A stretch of DNA of 44,395 nucleotides from positions 1 to 44,395 of the forward strand of contig NW_019773559.1 of assembly GCF_001039355.2 (NCBI RefSeq), given 5' to 3'. The DNA is from Lingula anatina. Its lineage: Eukaryota; Brachiopoda; Lingulata; Lingulida; Lingulidae. The position numbers and the translations under genes are program-made. Positions 1 through 13,900 of the stretch are shown here, piece by piece. Each line of letters opens with the position of its first letter. Positions within the stretch are counted from its first letter, which is position 1. The notes below the pieces were generated by a model. That model was not told where the DNA came from, did not search any database, and worked only from the letters and a program-made list of their open reading frames with translations.

Positions 1-1902
1 TGTCAGTCACCCTTCACATCACCCTTCCGTCCATCTACCTGTGGTTGCAATCTTGATGATTTATATCAAATTTATAGATACTTATAACTGACAAGTAAAT
101 ACAATGACTTACAGCACAAGCATAATTCTGTTGGCCTTTGCATCCTCTAGACTAATTGATTTATTTACCTATGGCGATACATCAAATTCAGTGTCAAATT
201 TATAGCTTAAGATTAAAGCTATTATTAATAAGGTGAACCTTCAGTAAAGTGGTTAAATTTTTCACCCACTCAATTTCATTTTCAATTAAAGCCTGTTGCT
301 TGATTAATGGTTGAAAATTAATAAAAGACTGCTTCTTTGACACCAAAATGCTGGGTTATTTGCTCTTTGATCACAAAGTCTGCTTTCTCTGATGAGGCAA
401 TACTCAATAATCAGATTTGCTGTCTAGAATATTCAGTATAATTTATTTAAAGCTTTGCTATATATTTTTTGCTTTTACTTTTCAATTGCTGATGAATAAT
501 ATGGGAGAAGACTTGTAAATCAAGCATCTGGATAATGATGATAACATCATAAAACAGATTTTATTTAAAAGGAAGAGGACATGACCTGTTTCTCTGATGG
601 GGGTCGATTTCAGATGAAGGCTCGTCAGAATGGGGGATCCTCTGAATAACTGACCAAGGATAGTTCTTACAGATTTTGGCATAACTAACCTTTTCAGAAA
701 TAATTTCAAAATAATGATTAACATTACTCCTAATGTAAAAATAGTAGCAACAACAGTCAATGGGAATCCACAAGAAAACATTGTGGAACTCTGTGAGAGA
801 GGGTCCTTAGACTGTACTCAGATTTCAATTTGATACCAAACGTGCAAATTTGATTACAGATAAAAGTTCACCCAAGCTGGTGGTCAATATTATACTTTAT
901 ATGACATGCTCAGTTTATTTTTATAATTTTCAAGAGATAAATGAATTGCCAATGCTTCAGTGAAAAGTGAAATTAACCCTACTGCTCTTTTTTCCTGGGA
1001 GAACTTTTTTTGCCATCAAGGTTAATTATTGAAAGTTTTACATTTCCACTGAGAAACAGCAGGTGAAATGGAGGCTAATACCGTCTGGCTTGTGGTTTTA
1101 CTGAAGGCAGCCAATCTAGCATTTTGTTGCGCTGTGAGTTATAACTAATCCCTTCCCAGTGCATTGAACAGCATAAAGGTGCCTCATTTTCTTGTCTTGG
1201 GGCAAGACTTTGGAATGTCTGATTTTTATTTCACTTGAAAGTTGGAAATAAAAGAGTTACAACAAGATTCATATAATTTTTACGTATGTTATGCTACTGT
1301 GCTAATTGTTAATGTCAGCGAGCAGGAGAGTTGTTACTTCTCCATATGTTTCATAGCACACTAGCTGCCCATTGCATTCCAAGATTACAGGGTTTAAACT
1401 AATGTTGGATTACTTTTGGCAGGAATAAAATACCAACTGATTAACTAGTATGACTTGTGGACTTTGACATTTTAGTAGTTTACAATGCGTTCCTTCGCAT
1501 GCATTACTGTCATGCTGGTTTAACATACGGATACATGGGATAACTGCACTTAAAACTTACGTACGCACGTACTACATGTTAATATGTGTGTGATAATGAA
1601 TTGTAAAAAATAAACATATTAAAATTATCTTTCATAGGGTTAAGTTAATCAAATGTTTGAAAGGTAAAATTGTCAAGTTATAAATCCTAATTTGCCATTG
1701 CCATGAAATATTGTGATAATTTGAAACAGGTTTTAGAATAATACATGCACCTTGACAGATCTTGTCGGTTCATTGTACCATGACAGAATTTATAGAGGGA
1801 GGGGAGGAGGAAAGGAGATGACAGGCTATCGTAAGAAGGATGATTGTTTTTACAGAATTCTGCCAAATTATTGCTCACAGTAATTGCTTATGAATCTTTC
1901 AG
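1..1902. other. Intron sequence upstream of the first visible FREM2 exon
   Basis: No exon of the plus-strand gene is visible here. The first acceptor that fits the FREM2 frame is at 1901-1902, so this stretch is most simply the 3' part of a long intron, with the N-terminal half of the gene (signal peptide and CSPG repeats in this family) lying before the window. The sequence is AT-rich and unique-looking. The only item of note is a minus-strand open frame near 482-811 containing a hydrophobic segment, treated as a finding. No RNA gene or large repeat was seen. Confidence 0.6.
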
Positions 1903-4900
1903 GCGGAAACGTCCTTGATAATCAGCCATTTTACCTCAACTGGGCCTGGATCTCCTTCGCCACAGAATACTACATCGTGAATGAGACGGACAGGAGAGTC
2001 AACGTCACCCTCAACAGGAGGGGTTTTCTGGGCGAGACATCATTTATCAGTAAGTATTCACATTCAGAAAACTCTGCATAATTAACCTTGCCTGTTTGGT
2101 TCGGGAAAACTTGTTCCAGTTACACAAAGATTCAAGTTAGGCATCCTTATTATAAATTTCAGCTAATGTCCAAAAAAAAAAAAATTACTTAAGATTTGTT
2201 TGAGATGAATAATAATTGGTGTTATAAGGTGAAGAGTTATGAATAGTCTGCTGTAATTATAGAACATCAGTATGAACTGATCAGTCAGATTAGTAGTAAG
2301 AGGCCAAAGTAGCAAGTTTATCATTGCGTATAATCTGATGTTTTTCGACTTAATTTTGCTTAGATGTGTTGATTGGTGGCATAATAAGAGAGTAACGGAA
2401 AACTAGTTAGCAGCTTCAATCCCTGTAGACACACACTTGCTAAAAATTAAGATTCTGGCCTTTGCTATGGGCCTGCCTAAATGAAATTCAATTTGGTGTT
2501 TAGATTTTGTCCAGGTTCACTTTTTGATTTCAGACTAAACTAATATTAGAGTATTTTAATGATTACAGGTGCACAGTTTTACAGTTTTATGTTCCTTTTA
2601 AAATGCAAGGACAGGTAGACATGCTCATATATTTAATGCTGCATTGACTCACAACCAACTGAAAATGTTTAACAAATTATGATAAATTCATATTTCATTT
2701 TACAACTATTAACAAATCTTCCAATTTTTGAACAGCTATCACTGCAAAAAATGGCACAGCCAAAGTGGGTGAAGATGTTAGGAAGAAGTATGCCCACCAA
2801 GTGCAGTTTAACCCAGGTAAGATGTTCAGGTAGACTTCAGGTAGGTAGGTAGCCACCATGTCTGTACTGGAAGACCAAAGCAGGAGAGTGCTCTCATTGC
2901 TCCCGTCTTCCTGGTTGGAAGTTATGGGTTTGTTTCTCTGGCTAGGTCAAGTAAGGGGCCACCATAAAACTAGCACCTGCTGTCTCCTCACATAGTACTT
3001 ACCAGAGACTCATGGAGATGGGGAACCTGGTCATGAAAAGTCTGGCAATGGGCAAGTGACTAATTATCCAGTGCCTCATGTTCAGCAGAGTAAATGTAAT
3101 GAGCAGATACCAGTAACCAGAGAAAAAGCCATGATTGTGTACTTTATAATAGTATCAAATAATATTTATATATAAGATTTAACCAGTGTGTTGGCAGTGC
3201 ATGTATTGAAAGCATTGTCAGTGTAGTTGAACGCTGATAGACTTAATTTGCTGATAATTCTGAAAAAAATAAAAATCTATTTTCATTAAAGTTATATTGC
3301 ATTCTGTTAGATAAACAGAATTAAAGGTGTAACTGAATGGGATATTAAACAGTGCTTTTATTTAACCTTTTTGTTAAGTTAATACTTATTTCACTAATTG
3401 CAGGGCAAATGAAGAAGAACTGGCACATTCGCCTTATCGATGATGACAAGTACGAGGATTTTGAGACCTTCACACTGGAGCTAAGTGAGCCTGTGATGGG
3501 GGCTTTGGAACACCCCAAAGTGGCCACTGTCCGAATCCTGGACAAAGAAGATGGTAGGGTGACCTTAGAAGAACTGGACTATGGATTACAGCTGAAATAT
3601 TGCACTTAAAGTTTCATTTGTTATAATATCCAGATTATATCACAACTAAGTCTTCTTATTTGATACATCTAATTATTAGATAAATTGAGTTTAGTAGACT
3701 GTGACCAATTTTTATTTTCACTGATGTGTGAATGGTCTGATTTCTTATATTTGAAAAGTTTTTACTTCAGTTCACATGAATATACCGAAGCGTCTATATA
3801 TGGGTTTCAATTTGATAAATAAATATAAAACCACAGTTAAGTAGTATATTTCAAAATCCTGGAGAAGCTTGTACTGTTTTTAATCACTAAAAACATGTAA
3901 TTTTCCAGAGTCCACAGTGTTCTTCCCAGAGAGTCAGTACACAGTGGAGGAAGACATTGGGATCATTAAGGTGCCTATAAAGAGGACTGGAGACATTTCT
4001 GACGAACTGATGGTCATATGTTCCACAATACAAGGTGAGGAAACTTTCTGTTATATTCTTTGTAAGATGCTGTAGAATGAGTGGGTATATACAAATTAAT
4101 TTGTTGTCACTAGCTGAGAAAAATAATTATTTTTTAATTTTTTTTTTGTACTGTACTGTGTGATCAGTGCAGTTGTACCTTTGAATGAAAAATTTTTTTT
4201 CAAACTTTTCTCTGCAGTTCAACACAAGTCAGTGCATTAATGAATTTTAATATCAATTTTTATTTTTTTATAACTTTTGTTTAATTCACTCTTTCTCAAT
4301 TTCCAATCATTTAAATAAGTATTGACTGGTTTGTTTTTTCCCCACAGATTCTGCCACGGGGACCGTTCCGTCCACTGTCACTTCCTATTCCGACTACATC
4401 ACCAGACCCGAAGACCACAACAGCATGGTGCGCTTTGACAAGAACGAGGACACCAAGTTCTGTAACATTCAAATTATTGATGACTCCTTGTTTGAGGAGG
4501 AAGAAAGGTTCCAGGTTGTTCTGACCATGCCTATGGGAGGGAAGGTGGGGCAACATAACATGACAGAAGTGGTCATTGCCCCGGACAAAGATGATGGTAT
4601 GTTGATGATGTAAAAAAAGGTGTGTGTGTGTGTGTGTGCACACATGCATGCGCACATGCATACATGCGTGTGTGTGTTACACTGGTGATAAAAAGTGTAT
4701 GGTGTGTGTATGTATTTGTGTTTGTGTGCATCACATTGGTAATAAAATGTGGGGATTCAGGCTAATTATATTATAATAATCTCCACATCCCTATACAAAT
4801 GTTGGAGCAGCCATATATATATATATTCATTACTTCCTTGACAGCAGTTCTCAATTTTGCCATCACATGAATGAGGCGCTGTACAAGTATATTTATTTAG

Positions 4901-7900
4901 AAATAGAACTGTGTAACCCTGTGTGAATCAAACCTCACACCTCCCGCTGTGCAGCAACTGTTTCATTCTGAAAAAATGTGGCCTTTTGTTGTGCAGACAG
5001 AATCTCGCTGCTAGGGGTCACTGGGGTCAGCAAGAAAGGCTCATTATGGAATATAAAGTGGCTTCTGTTTTTGAAGCACAGTGGCAGTTTTATGCCTAGT
5101 TCTACTTCAGGGGTCTGTATAGGTCATACAAAGCACTAATTAGAGGAAAGATAAGTAACTGTCTCTGCAGGGTGCTTTGTTATGTTATACTTAAACAATA
5201 TTGAGTATTCTTTCTTTTCTTGCAAAGTTGAAAAGAAACTACTACACCACTACATGGCATACAAGTATAATGTGTTTAACTCGGAGTAAAGTTGTGTTTG
5301 GGTTAATTTGTAGGAAAATAATTGCTTGAAAACAACAAATAAGTCATTATTGATGTGTAAAAGCACATGTTTTGTGTCACTTTAATCTCTTATGGACATT
5401 GATTACAATATTTTTGTCAGAATCATTTAAGCATGTAGAAATCATTTCTTAGGCTTTAGTTAAAAAAGAAAACAAATATCTGCAAAATGTAAAAGATGAA
5501 CCCTTACCAACATGACATTTATTTTCAGAGCCTGCTATCTACCTGGGAGCATCAGAATATGAGGTTGATGAGAGTGATGGTTTTGTTGAAGTTAAAATAT
5601 GGCGGACGGGAACAGATCTCAGCAAGACCTCCAGTGTCACAATCAGGTCCAAAAAAACCAAACCTGTCTCCGCTGAAGGTAGGGCATGAAAGTTACAGCT
5701 TACCTTGGCTATATTAGTGATTACTCATCAACTTATCTATTGGCTCCACATTTAACATATATATATATTACATATATATATCTTGAATTTGTTTGGTTAT
5801 TTGACTTCAAGTATTGTAAAAGATATAGACTCTCAGATGGATTTCACTGGCATATTTTTATTGAGTAGCTTAAGATAGTAGATGATGTTTAACAGAATTC
5901 AAAAAGTATTTTCTTGTTGAAACAAGCATAATGATGCTCTGCTTTAGATATGATAGTTCATTTGATTTTATTTGCATTAATGCAAACAGAAGGGTTCTCA
6001 AGGTGAGTACAAAAATGAGCTGCAACAGTGTAAGTTTTGTCACAGAAAAATCTGAAAATGGGAGCAAGTTTTGCCATATGCCTTACTAGGTTAGGGGGCT
6101 TATTGTGGAATTTTTTCTAGATAATGCCCACTAGCTTGTAGACTAGCATGCAGCATGCATATTTTCATAGATGGATGGATAAGAGTAAGAGAGAGAGAGA
6201 GAGATGGTGGAGAAGTTTGAACTAATATTATTAATAATAACACTCTCATATCTTTCCATTCAGCTGGCTTAGACTACTCTGCAATCAACAGAGTGGTAAA
6301 CTTTGCCCCTGGGATGACCATGCAGACGGTCAAGGTGACCATATTGGATGACCTTGGTCAGCCCAGACTGGAAGGTCCCGAGAGTTTCCAGTTGGTTCTA
6401 CGGATGCCCACAGGAGGAATGATGGGGGAGCCCAGCAAGGCATTGGTCGTTATCAACGACTCAGTCACTGACTGTATGTGGTATTCTGACATCATCTTTT
6501 AGTTACTCAGTCATACTTGATAATGGCTGAGGAAAATTTGATTACATTAGATTTTCTCAATTTTCTTGATTTTAATTAAACATTGCGTGCAGTTACAAAT
6601 GATTGGCATTTTTGTTAAACTAAAATGTTTTTCTAAAATGTGTGCATTAAAATGTCATCAATGAGGAGGGTTATTTGTGATGATATGAAATTTTACATTT
6701 AAATAAAGTTTGATGCTTTCCTTTCATTTTTTGGTCTGCTAGATAGATTTTGCAGTCATTTTGTTAACCAAAAACCACTGAAAAGGCCAGACAAGCAGTG
6801 TTTGTTGCAAATTGTTATTATCCAAAGCCAAAAACCAGCATATTGTTATGATTTTCACTCTGATATCAGGTTGCATGGTTTTGAAGAAGCCAGACTTGGT
6901 TTTTGTGGTTTGTCAAGTTTAAGGGTTGAATACCTCTGTTACCAAATGAGAAACGGATATAGTTACTATGGAAATAAAATCAGAGATTACATAAAATGAT
7001 TTCAATCTCAGAATAGAACGTTGTTTGCCTTGAGGGAGACTAGACCCACACTGGGGACCACAGAGACATGATTGATGGTCTTGATAGTGCTCTGAACTGT
7101 ACCTTTTAACAATTTTTAACAAAAACTTTGGGAAACATGTCCCTCTCCCTTTTCCCAAACCCAGAACGATCTTTGTCTGCAGTTCTCCCATATATCAGAA
7201 TTATGTTTTTGAAGGAAGAAAAAGGCCAGTGCAGTGGTCAAAGGAAGCATGTTCCATCAGAATGAGTAAAACTGCACTTTCTTTACAAAATTTTCAGTGG
7301 GGGAGAATAATTGAAATATTCTGTATCCATGCTGTGTGATAGCAGAATTGTTATTTCCTTATTAAAATTCCTTTTTTAAATGACATGAAAAAATGCACTT
7401 GAGTGTCTTTCTATGTATATACTGAAATATTGATTTGATATATTTTTCTTGGTAAGAAAAAAGCCTTGCAAACTTTTTACAGGACACCTGCAATTTTAAC
7501 TTATGAATTATGTCTAAATATCCTGTGGTTCACATTTCCAGTACCAAAATTCCACTTTGAAGAGGACATGTACATGGGTTTTGAAAATGACGGTGTTGTG
7601 AGGACCATGATCAGACGCACAGGCGATACCAGCCACCTAGCAACCGTGCGCTGCTACACAAGACAAGACACAGCCAGGGTTATGATGGACTACAGTGAGA
7701 GGCCAGACACTGATGCTTCTATTGTTACCTTTTTGCCAGGTATGCAAAGTGAAGTATTTTATATTGATAATGAAAAATTATATCTAATACTGGATCTAAT
7801 GTTGAAATGAAGATCATGATGTATTCACCTTATCAAAAGGTCATGGACTCGATTTTAGCGTAATAATAATAAGAAGGGTTTGTTTTACTCTTTGCAATAT

Positions 7901-10900
7901 GTAAAACATATATTGAATGTATTTATATGTATAATTTATATATTTATATATAATGTCATTTGATGGTAGACATTAAAGATCTTTCACTGGTTAGTGGAAT
8001 TATTCAATTTTATTTTATAGGAGAAGTGAAAAAGCCTTGTATTGTGGAATTAATGGGAGATTCTGAGTTTGAGGAAGAAGAGGAACAATTTCGCCTGGTT
8101 CTTGGTAGCCCCAGCAGCCCGTCTGCTGGAGGAGCTTTGATAGGAAGTCCAAACTTTACCACCATTGTCGTCAAGGATGCTGGAGACAGTAAGTTAGGCC
8201 ACATTCACAACAGGGAACTAACTAGTCCGTGGATCATATATGGTGGCCCACTTAAAAGTTTGCCACATAATACTGTAATAGACACTGAAAAGAATCCTGT
8301 GGGGATTACGTGACAAGCATTCAAGTAGGTCGGCCATATTTAATCAGTGGATCAGTTAGTCTGCTGTTGTGAATGTGCTCTTATTCACTGTTAAATGTGT
8401 GCTAAAATATTAACATCCAATCGTTTCTGAAGTTGGAGATTTCTTTTGTTTTCTGAGATGATGTACTGTTCCAGTTGGGATCAATTTTATGGGTCAAAGC
8501 CTAAATATGGAGCACACTTCAGGTGTTATTCATGTTTTTGTTTGAAACCATATACATCTGTATGATAATTAGTTTACATGTGTTTTTGACAAAAAAAAAG
8601 AATTTTCAACAGGTGCATATAGAATTTCATGACAAATTGGAAGTGTAGTAAAGTCATTATTAAAGTTCTTAACTGCTGGCATTTGAAGTAGTACTACTGT
8701 TCTTTGTGTCTTCCTTGGCTGCTGGTGTGTGTTTGTTTGGGGTGTTAAAGAGGCCACCTAGACATTCAGAGAGATGAATCTGTATATTTGACACTGCTGT
8801 GGTTTCAAATCTGCCTGCAGCACTTTGATTGTTAAATAAGGCATACAAACCACAAACTTTTGATAGGTAGTAAGAGAATACAAAAACTATCACGCCACAA
8901 ATATAATCAAATACCACCTTTCAGAAGAAGGTATTGCTTGGGTTGCACTGCCAACTAACAAAGAAAATGATACTCTTGTTTTGAAAAAATACCAAATCTG
9001 TTTACCCTGCAGTGGTGCTTGTATCCGTGACTAATACCTTGTTACCACCAAGACACAAGTTGGGGAGAGATTTTACCTTTAAGTGTCTCAGGTGTGTTCT
9101 AGGGATAATAATACTGCCAGGGTAAAACCACTCAAGCAAAATAAAGATTTTTTGGAAGAGGGGTGGGGTCTGAAAAAGTTTTTATTATTATTATTATTAC
9201 TTTTTTCAGAAAATTTTATGACATTTTATGTTTTAACTGCAACTTGAATTGATGTTAATAATGGTTATAGCAAGGCAATGCATTTCATATTTTGATTATT
9301 TGGAATCACTTTACCAAAATAATAGCACATAGCAAAATCAGAAATGTAGTATTTTGCTCCAATTTGTTAATTCCTTTGACGAGTTTCATGTTCAGTGTAA
9401 GATAATAACCAGAAAATGAAACCTTACCTTGGACAAAGACTTTACAGAAATAATAGTCTGTAGCGTGACATTGTTATTCTTCGATCCAGAAACCGATTAT
9501 CAGGAGCCTGGAATCTAGACTTAACCGCTGTCACAGTTCTGAAGTGTTTATGTGGTTTATATTATAAATGGGTTTCTTGTGTTTTGTGGTTAAGCAAAAG
9601 GCAGTTGAAAAGATGAATGAGGTTTACACAAAATTTTCAACTTCTGTTGTTTTTGCAGGGAGAGGGGATTAAGGACACTTATTTCTGCTGCAAGAAACAC
9701 TTCCAAAGAGATTTACTATTAACATTAAGGTGAAACTTAAATAAAGATATAAAGAAAAAAAATGGAGATAATAAAATCTTATGTTTTTTTTAGAGCTATT
9801 TTACATATTGACAAATATGTCTGTTTCCTCTAGTGTACAATTTTTCTGCTATGTAGCAAAAATTGACACCTTTTGCCATTTTCCATTTTACAGAACCCAT
9901 CATTAAGTTTGAGAGGACAAAGTATTCTGTTAACGAGCCTATGTTTAGTGGAGAGATTGCCACTGTAGAGATCCCCGTTGTGCGTTTAGGAGATCTTTCA
10001 CAAACTTCCATAGTGCGTGTTCACACCAAAGATGGATCGGCTAAATCTGGGCCTGGAAATGACTACCATGGCTTCTCTAAAGGTAAGTTGTTGTAAAATA
10101 ATGCTTCTTTTGAAAGCAGATAGGTTCTTATGTCAAAATACTAAAGTTCTTTCAAACACTCATACTCTGTACTAGCTCGAGTTTGCCTATTTAGTTCAGT
10201 CCTTTGAAAAAAGTGGCCATTCCTGTTCATGAAACAGTTAAAAAGTCTTAATTTATTAAAACTTCTTTTCATTTTGGATAAATGGAGAAAATTGAAAATG
10301 TCTTCTTTGATCTTGTTTTCTTTTCCTCAGAACTAAGTCCTAAGAATTGTTTTGTGATAACACCTTATATACATAACTGCAACAATATGAAAAAAACTAA
10401 AAAATACCTATTTATATTTCAGAACTGGAGTTTGGACTGAATGTGTCCCGCCATGTTATTAAGGTAGAGGTGCTGTACGATGGAGAGAGGGAAATGAGAG
10501 AGGCCTTCACTGTCCACATCAAACCTGATAGAAATATGGTGGCAGATGTACAGGTGAGTTCTCATCTGTTTTCAGGTCACGGTTATGACTCAATCCTTTC
10601 AATGGAGACAAATTATCAAATTTTCAGATACATAATTTTAAAATCATTAAAAATATATTTCTTTGTAGCACTTGTGGTGTTTTTACTGTTACATGTCTAG
10701 GTAACCTGCTTTACAATTTTGTTGCTACCATTCCTGGACCATAGGAATGTTCAAACTTCAATAACTTAAAAAATACAGTATCTGTAAAATTCACATTTTT
10801 CCACATTGAAAAGATCAAGCCATTACCTTTTCAGATTTAATATATATCTACTCTATATAATATTAGGTTATAGTTTATAGCATATTAATCTAGAGGAAAT

Positions 10901-13900
10901 TTCTATATTTCATTATTTTCACATGCTCATTATTTCTTGAAGAAGGTTTTAGCTTTAGTCAATATATTGCACTATAGTGAGTAAGCTCAGGAACCCTCTG
11001 CAGCAAAGTATCTTTATGAACCTCTCTTTATGAACCTCACTTTTGCCTGCTTTACCTGATTCGTCTTCAACAGTTTCAATTCATTCCTTACTTTTCAGAT
11101 GAACAAAGCAATTGTGTACATCGAAGAAATGAACAAGATGGCGGATGTCACGTTTCCATCTCCGCCAATGGTGGTGTCCCTGCGTAACTATGATGATGCC
11201 AAGAATGCTCCACCTAATCCAGTCCAAGGTTACCCTGTTATATGTATCACAGTAGGTTGATGTTCTCTCTTACTCTAGTTATCCACTTTCTTGATTTGTT
11301 TTGGAATCACATTAGGTAGTTCTGTGGTATATAGGAGTACAATAAATTTTGGCATTTTATGACAATCGCTGCTGCATTTAAAAAACTCAGTACTGCCAAA
11401 AACTCATAAACAACATAGTAAAATTTTCTAACTTTTATAGTCTGATAAGTTATAGGCTCTGAGATAAATTTTCATGAAATGTGATATATTTAGGTAGAAG
11501 GCAACCATCAAGGCATGTTTTTTTAATGAAGGCAATAAGCAATAAATCAGGATGCCGCTCATTTTGTATTATTTTGATTCTGCTTTAGACTTCACATCAT
11601 ACATCTGGACTGCATTTAGGGCAGTGTTGATGGAGAACTGGTACATGTTTTTCATTCATATTTCTCTCTCAGCCTTGTAACCCAAAGCACCCAGAATACT
11701 ACAAGACAGGTTCCCTGTGTACCAGTGAGGGTATCAACGATACGCAGACTATATTTCGCTGGCGTGTGTCAGCGCCCAGTTACCTAGATGGCGTCACTAG
11801 TGAGCTGAATGATGTTTCGTCGAACACCTTCTTCACAAATACACATAAGATTACCCTTGACAGTATTTATTTCAGTGGAGGTGAGTTGAGTTTTATTTGT
11901 TTTCATTGACATTTGTACTTCTTGATCTAGATCAATTATTTTATTATACATACAAAATAAAGATTGCTTTGAACAGCTTTAATAAAAGTTTGGTAAAAAA
12001 TTTTCTAATTATACTTTTAAAAACTTCAATAACTTTGATCAAGCTAGTGCACATCCTGAAGAATAACAGCTCAGAAAAATTTTATTTTTCAGTTTGCTGT
12101 AGCCATTTTCAAAAGCTTAAGTGTTTTAAAAATAAAAAATACATTCTCACCATTTACGTGCTCATAAGACTATAATTGCAACACTCAATAGCCTGACACA
12201 GAGGAAATATTCTCTCTATAGGAAGCAGAGTGCAGTGTGCGGCCAGAGCGGTGAACGAAGACGGTGACCCTGGCCTGGAGTTGCTCAGTCCAGTGGTGAC
12301 AGTGAGCAGTGACGAGGGGATCTGTATGCCCCGCGTGATGGGGTCAGTGGGGGCGGAACCCTTCACTGCCAAACTCAGATACACAGGTACTTGTATGGAG
12401 CAACTTGAGAAATAATTGAAAAAAGGAGAAATTTACAGTGATTGGTGTAAATGCAAATTGTCTATGTATGCCTTGGTTAATGGAGTTCTGCAAGAACATT
12501 AATACATGGGTGTATTGTATCATTTGTTAGAAGTATTTCTTACAATTATTTTTCTTCCTTATGCCAGTGAGAATTCAAAGAGTAAAAATATTTATCCAGA
12601 GTTAACTTACTTTTTCACTTTCTATGTGTACTTCAAGAAGTGTAAAAAAGCAGCTTTTGCCAAGGGTTGCACTGAATCCATTTCAAAGCCAATTTGTTTC
12701 ACATTCTGTAAATTGTATTTACAGGACCTGGTGATCCCACTCACCCCAACATGGTGAGGCTATCAGTGACCATTCCCCACAGAGACGGCATGCTGCCAGT
12801 CATTTCCACCAATATATTGTCCAATTTTGAACTGGCCCTCAGCCCCGACGCCTTCCGTATTGGCCAGCACAAATGTTCGAATTTGCTGGATTATGATGAA
12901 GTCAGGACTAAGTATGGCTACATCACCAACGAGACGAAGAACCCCAACATCGTAGGTTCCATGGAACCCTATCAGTACAATGCTGATATCCGCTCGGAAC
13001 CTTCTCTCAGATTTTACAAGTAGGTGGAAGCATTATGTTGATAAGGATTTAAAGCAGAAACTGTAGATATGACATTGTTTTGTGTACATTGTGAAAGCAT
13101 GAGTAATATGGAACTTTCATTTTGAAATTATTCATTGTCAATCTGTTTATGATATTGAAGTTTCTAGAGTGACTTATGTTATTTGATAGCCTTCTAATTA
13201 ACGGCAGTTCTCTATTAAATTTTAGATTTGCAGTTCATTTAAGCGTATAAGTGCAGAAGTTTAGTTACATTGTATCAGTGTAGATGTTCAGTTCAATTGT
13301 ATAAGTGTAGAAGTTTGGTTCAAATGTGTTAGTGCAGAAGTTCAGTTAAGTTATACAAGCAAAGGAGTTCAAGTCAGTTTTATAATAGTGCTTCAGTATT
13401 TTACAACTGGGTCCAAAAAGTGATATTTTTGACAGTGGCATTCAGCTGATTATGTAAGTTATATTAAACACAATTTCTCTCAGGAATCTAGACCTTGAGG
13501 CGTGTCTCTGGGAGTTTGTGACCTATTATACCATGTCTGAGCTGGTGACGGACTGTGGAGGAAACATTGGTACAGATGGACAGGTGAGTGGTATTACTTT
13601 CCTCTTTACAAAACATTTTTTCATGATTTTTTTCAAGTCAGTAAGTGGCTTTTAGGAAGTGCTTCAGCTTTTCTCTTCAGTACCTTTACAAATGTGACAA
13701 ATATTTACCATTACAGAATCTTAAATTTTTTCAGGATTGATTGAAATGATGTATGTTAATTTTCTTTGGTATGCAGGTTTTGAATCTCAAGCAGTCCTAT
13801 GTGTCAGTGCGTGTCCCGCTGTACGTATCATATGTGTTTCATTCACCTGTGGCAACTGGTGGTTGGCAGAACTACGACCTGTCCTCACAGCTCAGACTTA

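Larger units (their letters stand above)
1903..11251 (+). other. FREM2: Five tandem Calx-beta domains of FREM2
   Basis: The exons encode five consecutive Calx-beta modules, the number expected for this family: domain 1 in 1903-3553 (three exons), domain 2 in 3909-4596, domain 3 in 5529-6473, domain 4 in 7542-8188 (two exons each), domain 5 from 9894 to about 10553 with a trailing linker in 11099-11251. Each module has the typical start (for example [12 protein letters not shown]), the RTGD turn in domains 2 and 4, and an acidic loop before the last strands: [36 protein letters not shown] and [12 protein letters not shown]. Domain 5 has only [11 protein letters not shown], so its acidic pair is weakened. 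Calx-beta loops bind calcium in Na/Ca exchangers; calcium binding here is inferred. Confidence 0.9.

Noticed and set aside
4311-4661. Minus-strand frame of 116 codons
   Set aside because: It lies opposite a FREM2 Calx-beta exon and extends into a CA repeat, which explains its His/Thr-rich start.
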